Made by a program: the position numbers and the translations under genes. Below are positions 17,019 to 25,149 of a stretch of 64,000 nucleotides of DNA, piece after piece; within the stretch, counting starts at the first letter, position 1; every line of letters begins with the position of its first letter. The DNA is from Allohahella sp002354735 (lineage in GTDB: Bacteria; Pseudomonadota; Gammaproteobacteria; Pseudomonadales; Oleiphilaceae). Below the pieces are notes generated by a model. The model did no database searches and was not told where the DNA came from. It was given only the letters and a program-made list of their open reading frames with translations. The stretch spans positions 2,294,001-2,358,000 of the forward strand of contig NZ_CP172312.1 of NCBI RefSeq assembly GCF_047946665.1, written 5' to 3'.

Positions 17019-17691
17019 AATCCCGGCCCTGCTAAGCGAAAACGAAATAATAGCCATACGTGAACGGCTGGCCACTGCCGAGTGGGTAGATGGTCGTCAG
17101 ACTGCGGGCAGTCAGGCGCGCCAGGTGAAACGCAATCTGCAGCTTGACGATGATTCCGTACTGGCAAAAGAGCTGCGTGACTTTATTCTTCGCAAGCTCG
17201 GCAGCCACCCCACCTTTCTTTCGGCCGCCCTGCCGTGCAGTATCTTTCCACCACGTTTCAACTGCTATGAGCACAGTGGCGCCTATGGCCTGCATGTCGA
17301 CAATGCCATTATGACCCTGCCAGACCAGCGCCTTTTGCGTAGCGACATTTCAGCCACACTCTTTCTCTCGGCGCCAGAGTCTTATGATGGTGGCGAGCTG
17401 ATGATCGAAGGCAGCTTCGGCGCGCAAAGCGTAAAGCTCGATGCGGGGAGTCTCATTCTCTATCCGTCCAGCAGCCTGCATGAAGTGCGACCGGTAACAA
17501 ATGGCCGGCGACAGGCCGCTTTCTTCTGGGTACAGAGCATGGTGCGCGAGACTCATCAACGCGAGCAACTGTTCGAGCTCGATCAGGCCATTCAGGTACT
17601 TTCAGTCGACCGCGGCGCTGATGATCATGAAGTTCGCAGACTCAGCGCGCTCTATCATAATCTCTTGCGAAGCTGGTCAGTGACGGCATAG
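17008..17691 (+). CDS. piuC: PKHD-type Fe(II)/2-oxoglutarate hydroxylase, PiuC/YbiX
   Basis: Cytoplasmic dioxygenase of 227 residues next to a Fiu-type receptor, as in E. coli fiu-ybiX and Pseudomonas piuA-piuC. The iron facial triad is visible: HVDNA near residue 97 gives His and Asp, and SSLHEVRPVTNGRR near 160 gives the distal His and the 2-oxoglutarate Arg. The core strand ISATLFLSAPESYDGGELMIEG is characteristic. The TTG start at 17008 lies inside the dehydrogenase gene. It ends 25 bp from the convergent creC stop. Substrate is not established for the family. Confidence 0.9.
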   Translation: MLTEIPALLSENEIIAIRERLATAEWVDGRQTAGSQARQVKRNLQLDDDSVLAKELRDFILRKLGSHPTFLSAALPCSIFPPRFNCYEHSGAYGLHVDNAIMTLPDQRLLRSDISATLFLSAPESYDGGELMIEGSFGAQSVKLDAGSLILYPSSSLHEVRPVTNGRRQAAFFWVQSMVRETHQREQLFELDQAIQVLSVDRGADDHEVRRLSALYHNLLRSWSVTA

Positions 17692-17716
17692 CTGGTCAGT
17701 GATTGACATCAGCTGC

Positions 17717-19177
17717 TCAATGCCAGCGAGGCAGATATAATTCCGCCTTCACGGACCTCGTGGATAGATCCGAACTAATTTCGATCCGGCCACCATGCAG
17801 CTCGGCGATTTCTTTCACGAAGCTCAGCCCAAGGCCTGAACTCTTGCGGTCGCTATCTGCTCTCGGTAGCGAGTAGAAGCGTTCGAATATGCGTTCGGCA
17901 GCGTAATCGGGAATCACGCCCCCGCCATTGATAATGCTGATTCGACACAGATCATCGTTGCCGGGGCTGTCTATCGTGAGCTCGATTTCTGCATGTTCCG
18001 GACTGAAATCAATCGCATTGTCCAGCAGGTTGCTCACGGCCTGAGCCACCAGAAACCGCTCGCCCTTGACGTGACAGTCACCCGTCGGGACGTGGAGGCG
18101 AGTCTGCAGGTGTTTCAACTGCGCTCGACTCGACTTGGCTTCGATTTCAGCTTCGACCAGCGACTTGAGGTTCAGTCGCTCCGCATTGCGCAGCTCAGTT
18201 CGCTTCTCGACTTCGGCAAGGGCAAGTAGACGCTCGATAAGCAAGGTGCACCGCAGCGCTTCTCCGAGTATGTTGTTGAGAAAGCGAGTGCGCCGGGCGG
18301 CCTCCATGTCTGCCTCCTGCAGCAATTCAGCTGCGCCTCTGATCGCTGCGAGTGGGCTCTTCAGCTCATGGGTCAGCGTGTGGATATATTCCTCGACGTA
18401 ACGCCGCCCTTCCAGAGATTCCCTCATTGCTTCCATCGAGTCTGCCAGATGCGCAAGCTCCCGCTCGTGGATTTTTGGCAAGGCAGGTCGCCGCCCGGCG
18501 CTGACTTCGTCGACATAGCTCGACAACTTTCGGATCGAACGGGTCAACCAGAACGACAGCAGTGCGCCAAGGATGAGCGCAGCCAGCAGAATGATGGTGC
18601 CCTGTTGCCAGATCTGCTGTCTGGCCAGATCGATGAAAGGCTGCAGACTGGCGTTGGGTTGGCTTACCGTAAGGCTGCCAACGATATCGCCTCGATGATA
18701 AATCGGTGCGGCCACATACATGGCGGTGCTGAATTCGTCGTCCTCATTCAGCTGCGTCGTACGGGCGCCGTACTGGCCCGCCAGGGTAAGCCTGACGTCG
18801 TTCCACTGCGAATAGTCCTGGCCGAGTTGCGCGGGATCGGTGTGTAGAACGACGATGCCGTCACGATCAGTAACATAAATCGTGAAACGCGGCTTGGTCT
18901 TGTCCAGTGTCCAGATACGCGCATTGAGCGGACGATGCTGATAGCGCTTGAGCGCCACCGAGAACGCGGAGGTATTCAATCGTGCGTCGATCTGCCCATG
19001 CGGGCGCACTTCCATGGCCACCAGCTCCGCCAGCAGGTTGGCGGTGTCGACCAGGGCTTCTTCGCTGGACTGGCGGATCGAGGGCCTCAGCTGATCGGCA
19101 ACGCCATAGAGAAACCAGAGCGTGGCCATGCCTACCAGTATGAAATAACCAAGAAATATGCGGCGACCAAACTTCAC
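17717..19177 (-). CDS. creC: CreC sensor histidine kinase
   Basis: Inner-membrane sensor kinase of 486 residues, close in plan to E. coli CreC. Residues 8-27 are TM1, the periplasmic sensor follows (conserved LADTANLLAEL-type segment, VLHTD, GQDYSQWNDV, GQYGART, MYVAAPI), TM2 is about 193-213, then HAMP, the H-box HELKSPLAAIRGAAELL with His270, N-box NLLDNAIDFSPE, and G-boxes IFERFYSLPRA and SSGLGLSFVKEI. It overlaps creB by 4 bp and is the last gene of the sortase operon. No creD follows; convergent piuC does. The CreC identity, rather than the dedicated sortase kinase family, rests on the sensor-domain match recalled from E. coli. Confidence 0.85.
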   Translation of the reverse strand: MKFGRRIFLGYFILVGMATLWFLYGVADQLRPSIRQSSEEALVDTANLLAELVAMEVRPHGQIDARLNTSAFSVALKRYQHRPLNARIWTLDKTKPRFTIYVTDRDGIVVLHTDPAQLGQDYSQWNDVRLTLAGQYGARTTQLNEDDEFSTAMYVAAPIYHRGDIVGSLTVSQPNASLQPFIDLARQQIWQQGTIILLAALILGALLSFWLTRSIRKLSSYVDEVSAGRRPALPKIHERELAHLADSMEAMRESLEGRRYVEEYIHTLTHELKSPLAAIRGAAELLQEADMEAARRTRFLNNILGEALRCTLLIERLLALAEVEKRTELRNAERLNLKSLVEAEIEAKSSRAQLKHLQTRLHVPTGDCHVKGERFLVAQAVSNLLDNAIDFSPEHAEIELTIDSPGNDDLCRISIINGGGVIPDYAAERIFERFYSLPRADSDRKSSGLGLSFVKEIAELHGGRIEISSDLSTRSVKAELYLPRWH

Positions 19178-19911
19178 GTGCCACCCTGCGCCCCGACGGA
19201 CAGACTATAGCCGAGGCCACGGTGCGTCATGATGGGGTTCGAATCGGCATGAATATCCCGAAGTTTGGCGCGAATACTCTTTACATGGGTATCTACTGCT
19301 CGTTCGAAACTGGCTTCCGGTTCGTTCCAGACCTGGTCCATCAGCTGGCTGCGGCTGAATACCCGCTCAGGATGCTTGATGAGGTGACTCAGGATCAGAT
19401 ATTCGTAGCGGGTCAGTACCAGGGTCTGGCCATGGAAGCGTATCCGCGCCCTGTCCTCATTGAGATCGAAGACCGAGCTGCGGCCAGAGGCAAGGGCCAC
19501 AGGCTCGATAGACGCTGCAGGTTGCACCCGCTTCAGAATGGCACGAATCCTCGCGCAGATCTCCCGAGGGCTAAAGGGCTTGGTAACATAGTCATCCCCG
19601 CCGATCTCAAGGCCGACGATCCGGTCGATTTCGTCACGCCGCGCCGTCAGGAACAGCACCGGCACACTCGACTTCAGCCTGATCTGCTTGCACAGCTCGA
19701 AGCCGTTGATGTCTGGCAGGCCGACATCCAGCACCACGAGATCCACACTCGATGTATCCGCTGACAGCAGGGCCAGGCCGTCCTGCCCCAGCCGCTTCCA
19801 GCTGACCCTGAAGCCGTCGGTTTCAAGCGCGTAAACCAGTGTGTCGGCGATTGCTGCCTCATCCTCGATCAGCAGTATGTGCTGAGATGACGTGCTGTTC
19901 TGTTGATTCAA
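19174..19911 (-). CDS. creB: CreB response regulator
   Basis: OmpR-family regulator, 245 residues. The receiver has ILLIEDEAAIADTL, the phospho-acceptor Asp62 in VVLDVGLPD, and lysine in DYVTKPFSPRE. The C-terminal winged helix includes LTRYEYLILSHLIKHP and EASFERAVDTHVKSIRAKL. It pairs with CreC. Its start lies 53 bp inside the sortase gene, an unusually deep overlap; the in-frame N-terminus before HILLIED is only nine residues, so a later start is unlikely. In other bacteria CreB binds direct repeats of TTCAC; a close match lies upstream of this operon (22765-22780). Confidence 0.87.
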   Translation of the reverse strand: MNQQNSTSSQHILLIEDEAAIADTLVYALETDGFRVSWKRLGQDGLALLSADTSSVDLVVLDVGLPDINGFELCKQIRLKSSVPVLFLTARRDEIDRIVGLEIGGDDYVTKPFSPREICARIRAILKRVQPAASIEPVALASGRSSVFDLNEDRARIRFHGQTLVLTRYEYLILSHLIKHPERVFSRSQLMDQVWNEPEASFERAVDTHVKSIRAKLRDIHADSNPIMTHRGLGYSLSVGAQGGT

Positions 19912-20587
19912 TATCGTTGCTTCCTGAAACCTGTTCGGTCATCTCGGCCGTCACCACATAGCGCAGTGGTCCACCGGCCGTGAGTTCGTCGAAAGGATAG
20001 CAGCTCACGAGCTGCAGCTCAGCCGCCGCACCCCCGAGGTGCAGCTTCTCCGCACGACTGTCGACAATCCTGATCGAACGAACAGTATACCTGCGAAGCA
20101 CGCCGCGGCTATCCTGGAGGGTAAATACGTCCCGCTCGCGAACGTCTTTCAACTCGGCGAAATGGGTATCCCGGTGTCCGGCCAGAATCGTGCGGCCGGC
20201 ACCGGGCGCTGCACTATTTTCCACCTGACCTGGCCCGAATGCCAGGGCCTGACCACTGGTGCCGTTAAGCACCACATACGTGCTGCCATTTGGAAACTGC
20301 AGTCGACCCACTGGCCAGACATCGGCCCATGGCCAAGGCTTCACCTGCAACATGTTCTGCCCAGGATCAGCATAGCGCTGACTGGACATCGTGCTTGCCC
20401 AGGCCTGCTCGAGCAGTGCCTGTGCAACGATTGCTTTTACATCGATCCATAACGCAGAGCCGAGCGCCCAGAGGCTGCCGCAGAGCACCAGACCAAGCAG
20501 GCCCCGTCGTGCCCAATGGCCGGCGTTGAAGCTCATGGCCGAGTGATCGTAAGCCCTAGCCTCGGCCAGAGCCCCTGGCGTCCTCAC
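19859..20587 (-). CDS. Class GN (marine proteobacterial) sortase
   Basis: Transpeptidase of 242 residues anchored by one N-terminal helix (about 29-48) with the catalytic domain in the periplasm. The triad is visible: His138 in ILAGHRDTHF, Cys196 in LVSCYPFD, Arg209 in GGPLRYVV. Sortases normally join LPxTG-bearing proteins to peptidoglycan and are rare in Gram-negative bacteria; this subclass usually has a single dedicated target encoded next door, as here. GTG start overlaps the target stop by 4 bp. No substrate motif beyond that of the neighbour was found in the window. Confidence 0.9.
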   Translation of the reverse strand: MRTPGALAEARAYDHSAMSFNAGHWARRGLLGLVLCGSLWALGSALWIDVKAIVAQALLEQAWASTMSSQRYADPGQNMLQVKPWPWADVWPVGRLQFPNGSTYVVLNGTSGQALAFGPGQVENSAAPGAGRTILAGHRDTHFAELKDVRERDVFTLQDSRGVLRRYTVRSIRIVDSRAEKLHLGGAAAELQLVSCYPFDELTAGGPLRYVVTAEMTEQVSGSNDIESTEQHVISAHTADRG

Positions 20588-22707
20588 GATGGCGTACCGA
20601 TGATCTGACGACGGTCGCTTTGCCGGCGCTCGAAAGCAATCAGTACTACGCCGAGCAGTAGCCCCACCAGGCCAATCAGCATGAACAGCTCCCCAGAGGT
20701 CGCAGTATTCGGGTAATGTACAGCGTACTGCGGCACGGCAATTTCCGGGCGCACACCGACTTCGGAGCCAGCCGGCAGAAGATTTGCCACCTTCCCTTCG
20801 CCGAGCGGCTCGTTAAGGGCTCGCACTGGCGTCTGTTCCTCAGCAATGAAGCTCGTATATCTTGAAGCCAGGTGGTGCTCGAGCGCTAGATCAAGAATAG
20901 CCGGCTTCAGTTCAGCTTCCGGCGCACCGGTTTCAATCCGCCGCGAGAGTGCCTCTATTCGGGCCCTGGCCCAGACGCTTGATACCCCAATGTGCTGAGT
21001 AGCGCCATCGAGACTCAGCGTTTTCGTCCAGGGCTTGCCAGCGAGCGTCCCCCGAAGCGTCAGGCTCACCGGCTGCTCTGACTTGATGGCTACGATAAGC
21101 GGTTCACCGGCATAAAGATCCGGCACTTTTGCGGGCTCCAGGTCTACGGCGACGCCGTCGGGAGTTTCAACATTGATATCGGTCAGCAAGGGCGATTCGA
21201 GCTTGCGAAACAAGCGTTCCATCGACTCGCTCACCTGCTCTGCGGTCGAGATGTAGGTAAAGCTACCCCGGCCCGCCTCAGCAGCCTTGCGCATGAACCA
21301 GGCGTTTGGTGCAGATCCAATTCCAACCGTAAACAACCTGCTCGAGCCCAGCAACTTGTGGATGATGCCAAACAATTCAGCCTCGTTGCCCACAGCACCA
21401 TCGGTGATGAAGACGATCTGACGCATACGTTCGCTATCTTCCACATTATCAAGTGCGCTTCGCAGGGCTGCCGCCATTTCAGTTCCACCGTCGGCGGCCA
21501 GGTACCTCACAAATTCCAGCCCCTGATTGATATTCCGCGTGGTGGCTGGTTCTGAAACCGCATAGAGCTGACTAAACGTGGAATTGAACTCGATGACATT
21601 GAAAGTGTCCTCAGGCCTGAGTCTTGTAAGGCCCTGCTGTAATCCGGCCTGGGCCTGCCTGATTGATTCGCCACCCATGGATCCGGAGGTATCGATCACG
21701 AAGATGATCTCTCTTGGCGGCCTGACACCGTCTTGTGTCGCTACAGTTTCCACACGCTGTGGCGCAAGGACGAGCAAACCATAATTCGCGCCGTTGACGG
21801 TTTCGGTGAAGACCTCGGCATAGGGCTCTCCCTCGCCCGCGAGCGCCCAGGTCAGGACGATATCGCGATCCATCGGCTCGCTGGTCTTGCTGAAACTGAC
21901 GTGTCGATCACTGCGTCGATGACTGTTGATCTCGTCCTGACCGCCACCCGGGGCATTTGAATCGACAATAGTATGATGAAGACTCTTGAGCTCATCGATA
22001 TGCGCGCCACGAAAGCTGGCGGAAAGCTGTACAGTCGGTATCGCTTCAGCAGGCAGAAGCGCCCCGTCCACACTAGGCGCACCGATAACGGCGGCATCTT
22101 GGTCGTCTCGCGTGGCTGTCGATGAAAAATAACGCGGCGTCAGCGTGGTCGGGATTCGTACCCTCGCTGTCCCAGCGTCAATGTCGATGGTTTCGATATA
22201 TTCCAGCCGAACCACTACAGACTCTGCGGGTGGAATGTTTGCGAGCCTGGTCGAAAACAGATTTGGTCGCTGCTGCTCGACAAGACTGCTTATACGTCCT
22301 TCATCTTTTGCTGCCGCATAGCGAGTTCTGGCTTCTTCACGTTCGGCTATCCGGCCATCAATCACTCGGTCACCGATCTCGATGCGCATCGCACGCACGG
22401 CGGCCTTGTCAGCTAGCGGAAACAGCCAGCTACCTTCGGTAAACATGTGGTTGCGGTTGAAAAATCGCTGCTCGATGACGACGCGGGCAATGCTACCAGA
22501 GACCTCGACCTGGACTTTGGTATCCAGCAGGGGCGCGGGCACGGGGACACCATCACCCGTTTGCAGCATCAGCACGCCGGTCGCAGGCGACTCATAGTCG
22601 CTCGCCTGCGTCAGCTGCGCCAGGCAGGAAATAACGACCCAGACGCAGATCGCCAGCAGGGCACGGGTGGGATCGAGCCAGCGGCTCGGAACGGTATGAC
22701 GTGGCAT
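20584..22707 (-). CDS. Marine proteobacterial sortase target, VIT and vWA domains
   Basis: Exported protein of 707 residues, the presumed only substrate of the adjacent sortase. Residues 10-36 are a signal peptide, about 45-175 a VIT domain, and about 332-500 a von Willebrand A domain with MIDAS residues DTSGS (339-343), Thr in DGGTEM and Asp in FITDGAVG. Residues 665-670 (YPNTAT) stand in the sorting-signal position, followed by a membrane helix (673-692) and a basic tail ERRQSDRR, so the signal has Tyr in place of the usual Leu. An AGGAG site precedes the ATG. First gene of the operon. Confidence 0.9.
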   Translation of the reverse strand: MPRHTVPSRWLDPTRALLAICVWVVISCLAQLTQASDYESPATGVLMLQTGDGVPVPAPLLDTKVQVEVSGSIARVVIEQRFFNRNHMFTEGSWLFPLADKAAVRAMRIEIGDRVIDGRIAEREEARTRYAAAKDEGRISSLVEQQRPNLFSTRLANIPPAESVVVRLEYIETIDIDAGTARVRIPTTLTPRYFSSTATRDDQDAAVIGAPSVDGALLPAEAIPTVQLSASFRGAHIDELKSLHHTIVDSNAPGGGQDEINSHRRSDRHVSFSKTSEPMDRDIVLTWALAGEGEPYAEVFTETVNGANYGLLVLAPQRVETVATQDGVRPPREIIFVIDTSGSMGGESIRQAQAGLQQGLTRLRPEDTFNVIEFNSTFSQLYAVSEPATTRNINQGLEFVRYLAADGGTEMAAALRSALDNVEDSERMRQIVFITDGAVGNEAELFGIIHKLLGSSRLFTVGIGSAPNAWFMRKAAEAGRGSFTYISTAEQVSESMERLFRKLESPLLTDINVETPDGVAVDLEPAKVPDLYAGEPLIVAIKSEQPVSLTLRGTLAGKPWTKTLSLDGATQHIGVSSVWARARIEALSRRIETGAPEAELKPAILDLALEHHLASRYTSFIAEEQTPVRALNEPLGEGKVANLLPAGSEVGVRPEIAVPQYAVHYPNTATSGELFMLIGLVGLLLGVVLIAFERRQSDRRQIIGTPS

Positions 22708-22764
22708 GACAATTCTCCTGTGATTTGTACAGGTTGCATTGTCTGTCGGCAGATTGGTTTTACT

Positions 22765-22780
22765 GTGAGGATTGTGTGAG
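22765..22780 (-). promoter_or_regulatory. CreB-tag-like direct repeat upstream of the sortase operon
   Basis: On the minus strand CTCAC-N6-CTCAC, two half-sites with the exact 6-bp spacing of the CreB/Blr tag TTCAC-N6-TTCAC, one mismatch per half. It ends 58 bp before the target start and is correctly oriented for that operon, which encodes CreB itself. Confidence 0.6.
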
Positions 22781-23019
22781 CAGCCATGCCAGTGCCTAGG
22801 GCTGCGTGGTAATCTTTAATCGGATGCCGGTATCGCTAACGTACAGATGGAAGGGCGCTGTTTTACCAGCGTAACCAAGCCGCTTCATACCGGTGGGCAT
22901 CCGACAAGAGCGTTCTTTCTCGCTCAAAGATGCCTTCTTTTAACTAGTTTAAAACAGGGTGCGCCAGCTTTGGTGTTCAATGGGGCCCCCTCACCCGGCG
23001 TACAAGGTCAAGCTCTCAA
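22781..23019. other. Gap with long imperfect inverted repeat; possible RNA or gene remnant
   Basis: The 312 bp between the divergent genes contain CGGATGCC-GGTAT (22821-22833) that pairs with ATACC-GGTG-GGCATCCG (22887-22903), enclosing the hairpin CGCTG-TTTTAC-CAGCG (22856-22871). A second small hairpin GAGCG/CGCTC follows near 22908. On the minus strand the same stretch is an open frame of about 40 codons without an obvious start, so it could also be the end of a lost gene. I recognise neither with certainty. Confidence 0.4.
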
Positions 23020-23292
23020 TTGAATCTGGAATCAGTTTTTGAATGGTCGGCCTCGCTGACTGGCGTATTCGCCGCCATCGCCGTTGCAATGAATGCAGGT
23101 AGCAGAGTTACCGGTGCAGGGTTCGTGGTATTTACAATCTCCTCCGTGTGCTGGATCGTTGCTGCCCTGATGCAGAAAGAAACCCCACTTGCCTTGCAGA
23201 ATGGAGTCCTCTTTATCATCAATTGTGTTGGAATCTATCGCTATCTTATTCGGCCCGCGCTGAGCACTCCCAAGGGGGCGCCCGCAGAATGA
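23020..23292 (+). CDS. Small membrane protein, CBU_0592-like
   Basis: 90-residue protein with three hydrophobic segments (about 10-26, 33-50 and 60-78) and little else. The pattern GAGFVVFTISSVCWIVAAL followed by QNGVLFIINCVGIYRYL resembles CBU_0592-family membrane proteins; the function is unknown. The TTG at 23020 gives the whole first helix; its ribosome-binding site (AAGG) is rather far upstream, so the start is uncertain. Its stop overlaps the Crp/Fnr regulator start as ATGA, showing that the two are made together. Confidence 0.6.
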   Translation: MNLESVFEWSASLTGVFAAIAVAMNAGSRVTGAGFVVFTISSVCWIVAALMQKETPLALQNGVLFIINCVGIYRYLIRPALSTPKGAPAE

Positions 23293-24020
23293 GCTGTCTG
23301 ATCGACAAGATGAACTATTACATCGACCTGAGCAGCGAGGAAAAATCAGTGCTGCTCGACCTCGAGAGCATAAAGGTTCAACACAAGGCCAGAACGATCA
23401 TCTATCACCAGGAAGCGCAGGTGGGTGATATATTCGTAGTCAAGGACGGTTGGGTGGCATCTTTCTCCCAGTTGCCTAACGGCAATCGAACCATCCTGAA
23501 CATTCATTATCCCGGCGATATTGTCGGCTCGTCATCAATGCCCTTCGAGATCCATGCCTCGGGGCTGATGAGCATTACGCAGGCGACCTTATGCCCATTC
23601 CCCAAACAGAAATTCGCGAATATCTTCAGGCACCATCCAAATCTTTCGGCGCTGCTCTACAGCATGAGTCTCCAGGAGAAGATGGTTCTGGTGGATCGAC
23701 TGAAAGCGATTGGCCGCATGCCCGGGAAAAATCGTCTGATGTTATTCGTACTGCAGGCCCACGCTCGCCAGACAGCCTTTCGAAATCTTGATGCGCTAAC
23801 GTTCGAGTTTCCGCTCTCACAGGAGCTGATAGGCGATGCCATCGGCTTGACGACCGTGTATGTCAATCGCACAGTCCGCGAACTCGAAGAAGAGGGTCTG
23901 ATGAGCGTACGTAATCGTGAGGTCACGATTTTCAACAAGCGACGCATGGTTGAGCTCTGCGATTTTAAAGACCGCTATCGTCGACTTGATACCACCTGGT
24001 TTCCGGGCTCCATCAACTAA
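23289..24020 (+). CDS. Crp/Fnr-family transcriptional regulator
   Basis: 243-residue regulator. The N-terminal half is a cyclic-nucleotide-binding-type beta-barrel (GDIFVVKDGWVASF, GNRTILNIHYPGDIVG), then the dimer helix, then a winged helix with LSQELIGDAIGLTTVYVNRTVRELEEEGL as recognition region. The Fnr cysteine cluster is absent (only one Cys near the start), so it should not sense oxygen through an iron-sulfur cluster. Alphaproteobacterial-type Crp/Fnr proteins look similar. It is coupled to the small membrane protein gene, a possible target or sensor partner. The start at 23289 is set by the ATGA overlap. Confidence 0.85.
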   Translation: MSCLIDKMNYYIDLSSEEKSVLLDLESIKVQHKARTIIYHQEAQVGDIFVVKDGWVASFSQLPNGNRTILNIHYPGDIVGSSSMPFEIHASGLMSITQATLCPFPKQKFANIFRHHPNLSALLYSMSLQEKMVLVDRLKAIGRMPGKNRLMLFVLQAHARQTAFRNLDALTFEFPLSQELIGDAIGLTTVYVNRTVRELEEEGLMSVRNREVTIFNKRRMVELCDFKDRYRRLDTTWFPGSIN

Positions 24021-24119
24021 AGCACGCAGCAGGGCCCCAAGACGCGCCCTTTATCGGTATAATGATGGATCAAGGCAGCTTTGAGATGCCCGCAAGCCAC
24101 TTTTTATCGTTGTATCAGA

Positions 24120-25127
24120 ATGCATAAGCGCCCAACCACGAAATTCAGTGTTGCCCCGATGATGGACTGGACGGACCGACATTACCGGTACTTCGCCCGC
24201 CTCCTGAACAGGGAGGTCGTCCTGTACACCGAAATGGTCACAACCGGTGCACTTATTCACGGCGATACCGATCGCTTCCTGGCCTATGATCCCTCGGAGC
24301 ATCCGCTCGTACTCCAGCTCGGTGGCAGCAATCCTGAGGAGCTCGCGCAATGCGCCCGCATGGCGCAGCAGCGCGGCTACGATGCCGTCAACCTGAATGT
24401 CGGCTGCCCCAGTGATCGAGTGCAGAACAACATGATTGGCGCCTGCCTGATGGCCCACCCACAGCTGGTCCGGGATTGCCTTAATGCAATGCGTGAAGCA
24501 GTGGACATTCCTGTGACCATCAAGCACCGAATTGGCATCGACGACCAGGATGGCGAAGATAGCCTGCATCACTTTGTGGACACAGTTAGTGGCTCCGGAT
24601 GCTCGACCTTCGTTGTCCATGCCCGCAAGGCCCTGCTACAGGGGCTGTCTCCGAAGCAGAACCGTGAGGTGCCGCCCCTGATCTACGAGCGGGTCTACCG
24701 CCTCAAGGCGGCCTTTCCGGAGCTCGATATTATCATCAACGGCGGTATCGATTCGACGCAGGCCAGCCTTGAGCACCTGCAACATGTCGATGGTGTGATG
24801 ATTGGCCGGGCCGCCTACCAGACCCCCTGGCTCCTTGCAGAACTGCCGGGCGGCTTGGCTCATGATGTCTCTGAAGGCCCCACCGACATCGAACGGCGTC
24901 TCCAGGTTGCCCGGCAGTTCCTTGATTACGTGGAACGGGAGCACGCTGAAGGCACGCGCGTCTGGGCCATGCTCCGCCACATTCTTGGCCTGTTCCATGC
25001 CCAGAAAGGCGGCAGGGTCTTCAGACGGGTGCTGAGTACCGAAGCCGTGCGTCCGGGCACGTCACCTGCGGTTTTTGCCCGCGCCATTGACACTGTCGAA
25101 GCATTGCAATACAACGAAGCAAGCTAG
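24120..25127 (+). CDS. dusA: tRNA-dihydrouridine(20/20a) synthase DusA
   Basis: Flavoenzyme of 335 residues reducing uridines in the tRNA D-loop. The TIM barrel begins with FSVAPMMDWTDRHYRYF; the catalytic Cys lies in NLNVGCPSDRVQNN; FVVHARKALLQGLSPKQNR is the DusA-subfamily tRNA-contact signature; INGGIDS and VMIGRAAYQTPW bind FMN phosphate. The ATG at 24120 begins right before KRPTTKFSVAP; an earlier in-frame codon at 24081 adds a non-conserved leader. Followed by tal after 22 bp, a pairing known in Pseudomonas. Confidence 0.95.
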   Translation: MHKRPTTKFSVAPMMDWTDRHYRYFARLLNREVVLYTEMVTTGALIHGDTDRFLAYDPSEHPLVLQLGGSNPEELAQCARMAQQRGYDAVNLNVGCPSDRVQNNMIGACLMAHPQLVRDCLNAMREAVDIPVTIKHRIGIDDQDGEDSLHHFVDTVSGSGCSTFVVHARKALLQGLSPKQNREVPPLIYERVYRLKAAFPELDIIINGGIDSTQASLEHLQHVDGVMIGRAAYQTPWLLAELPGGLAHDVSEGPTDIERRLQVARQFLDYVEREHAEGTRVWAMLRHILGLFHAQKGGRVFRRVLSTEAVRPGTSPAVFARAIDTVEALQYNEAS

Positions 25128-25149
25128 TCCCCCAACAGATTCAGGATGA

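Noticed and set aside
22821..22903. tRNA or tRNA-like gene
   Set aside because: No T-loop GGTTC, anticodon arm geometry or CCA context; the pairing is just an imperfect long hairpin.
22930..23010. Group II intron end (GTGCGCC start)
   Set aside because: No domain V and no reverse transcriptase nearby; a chance match.
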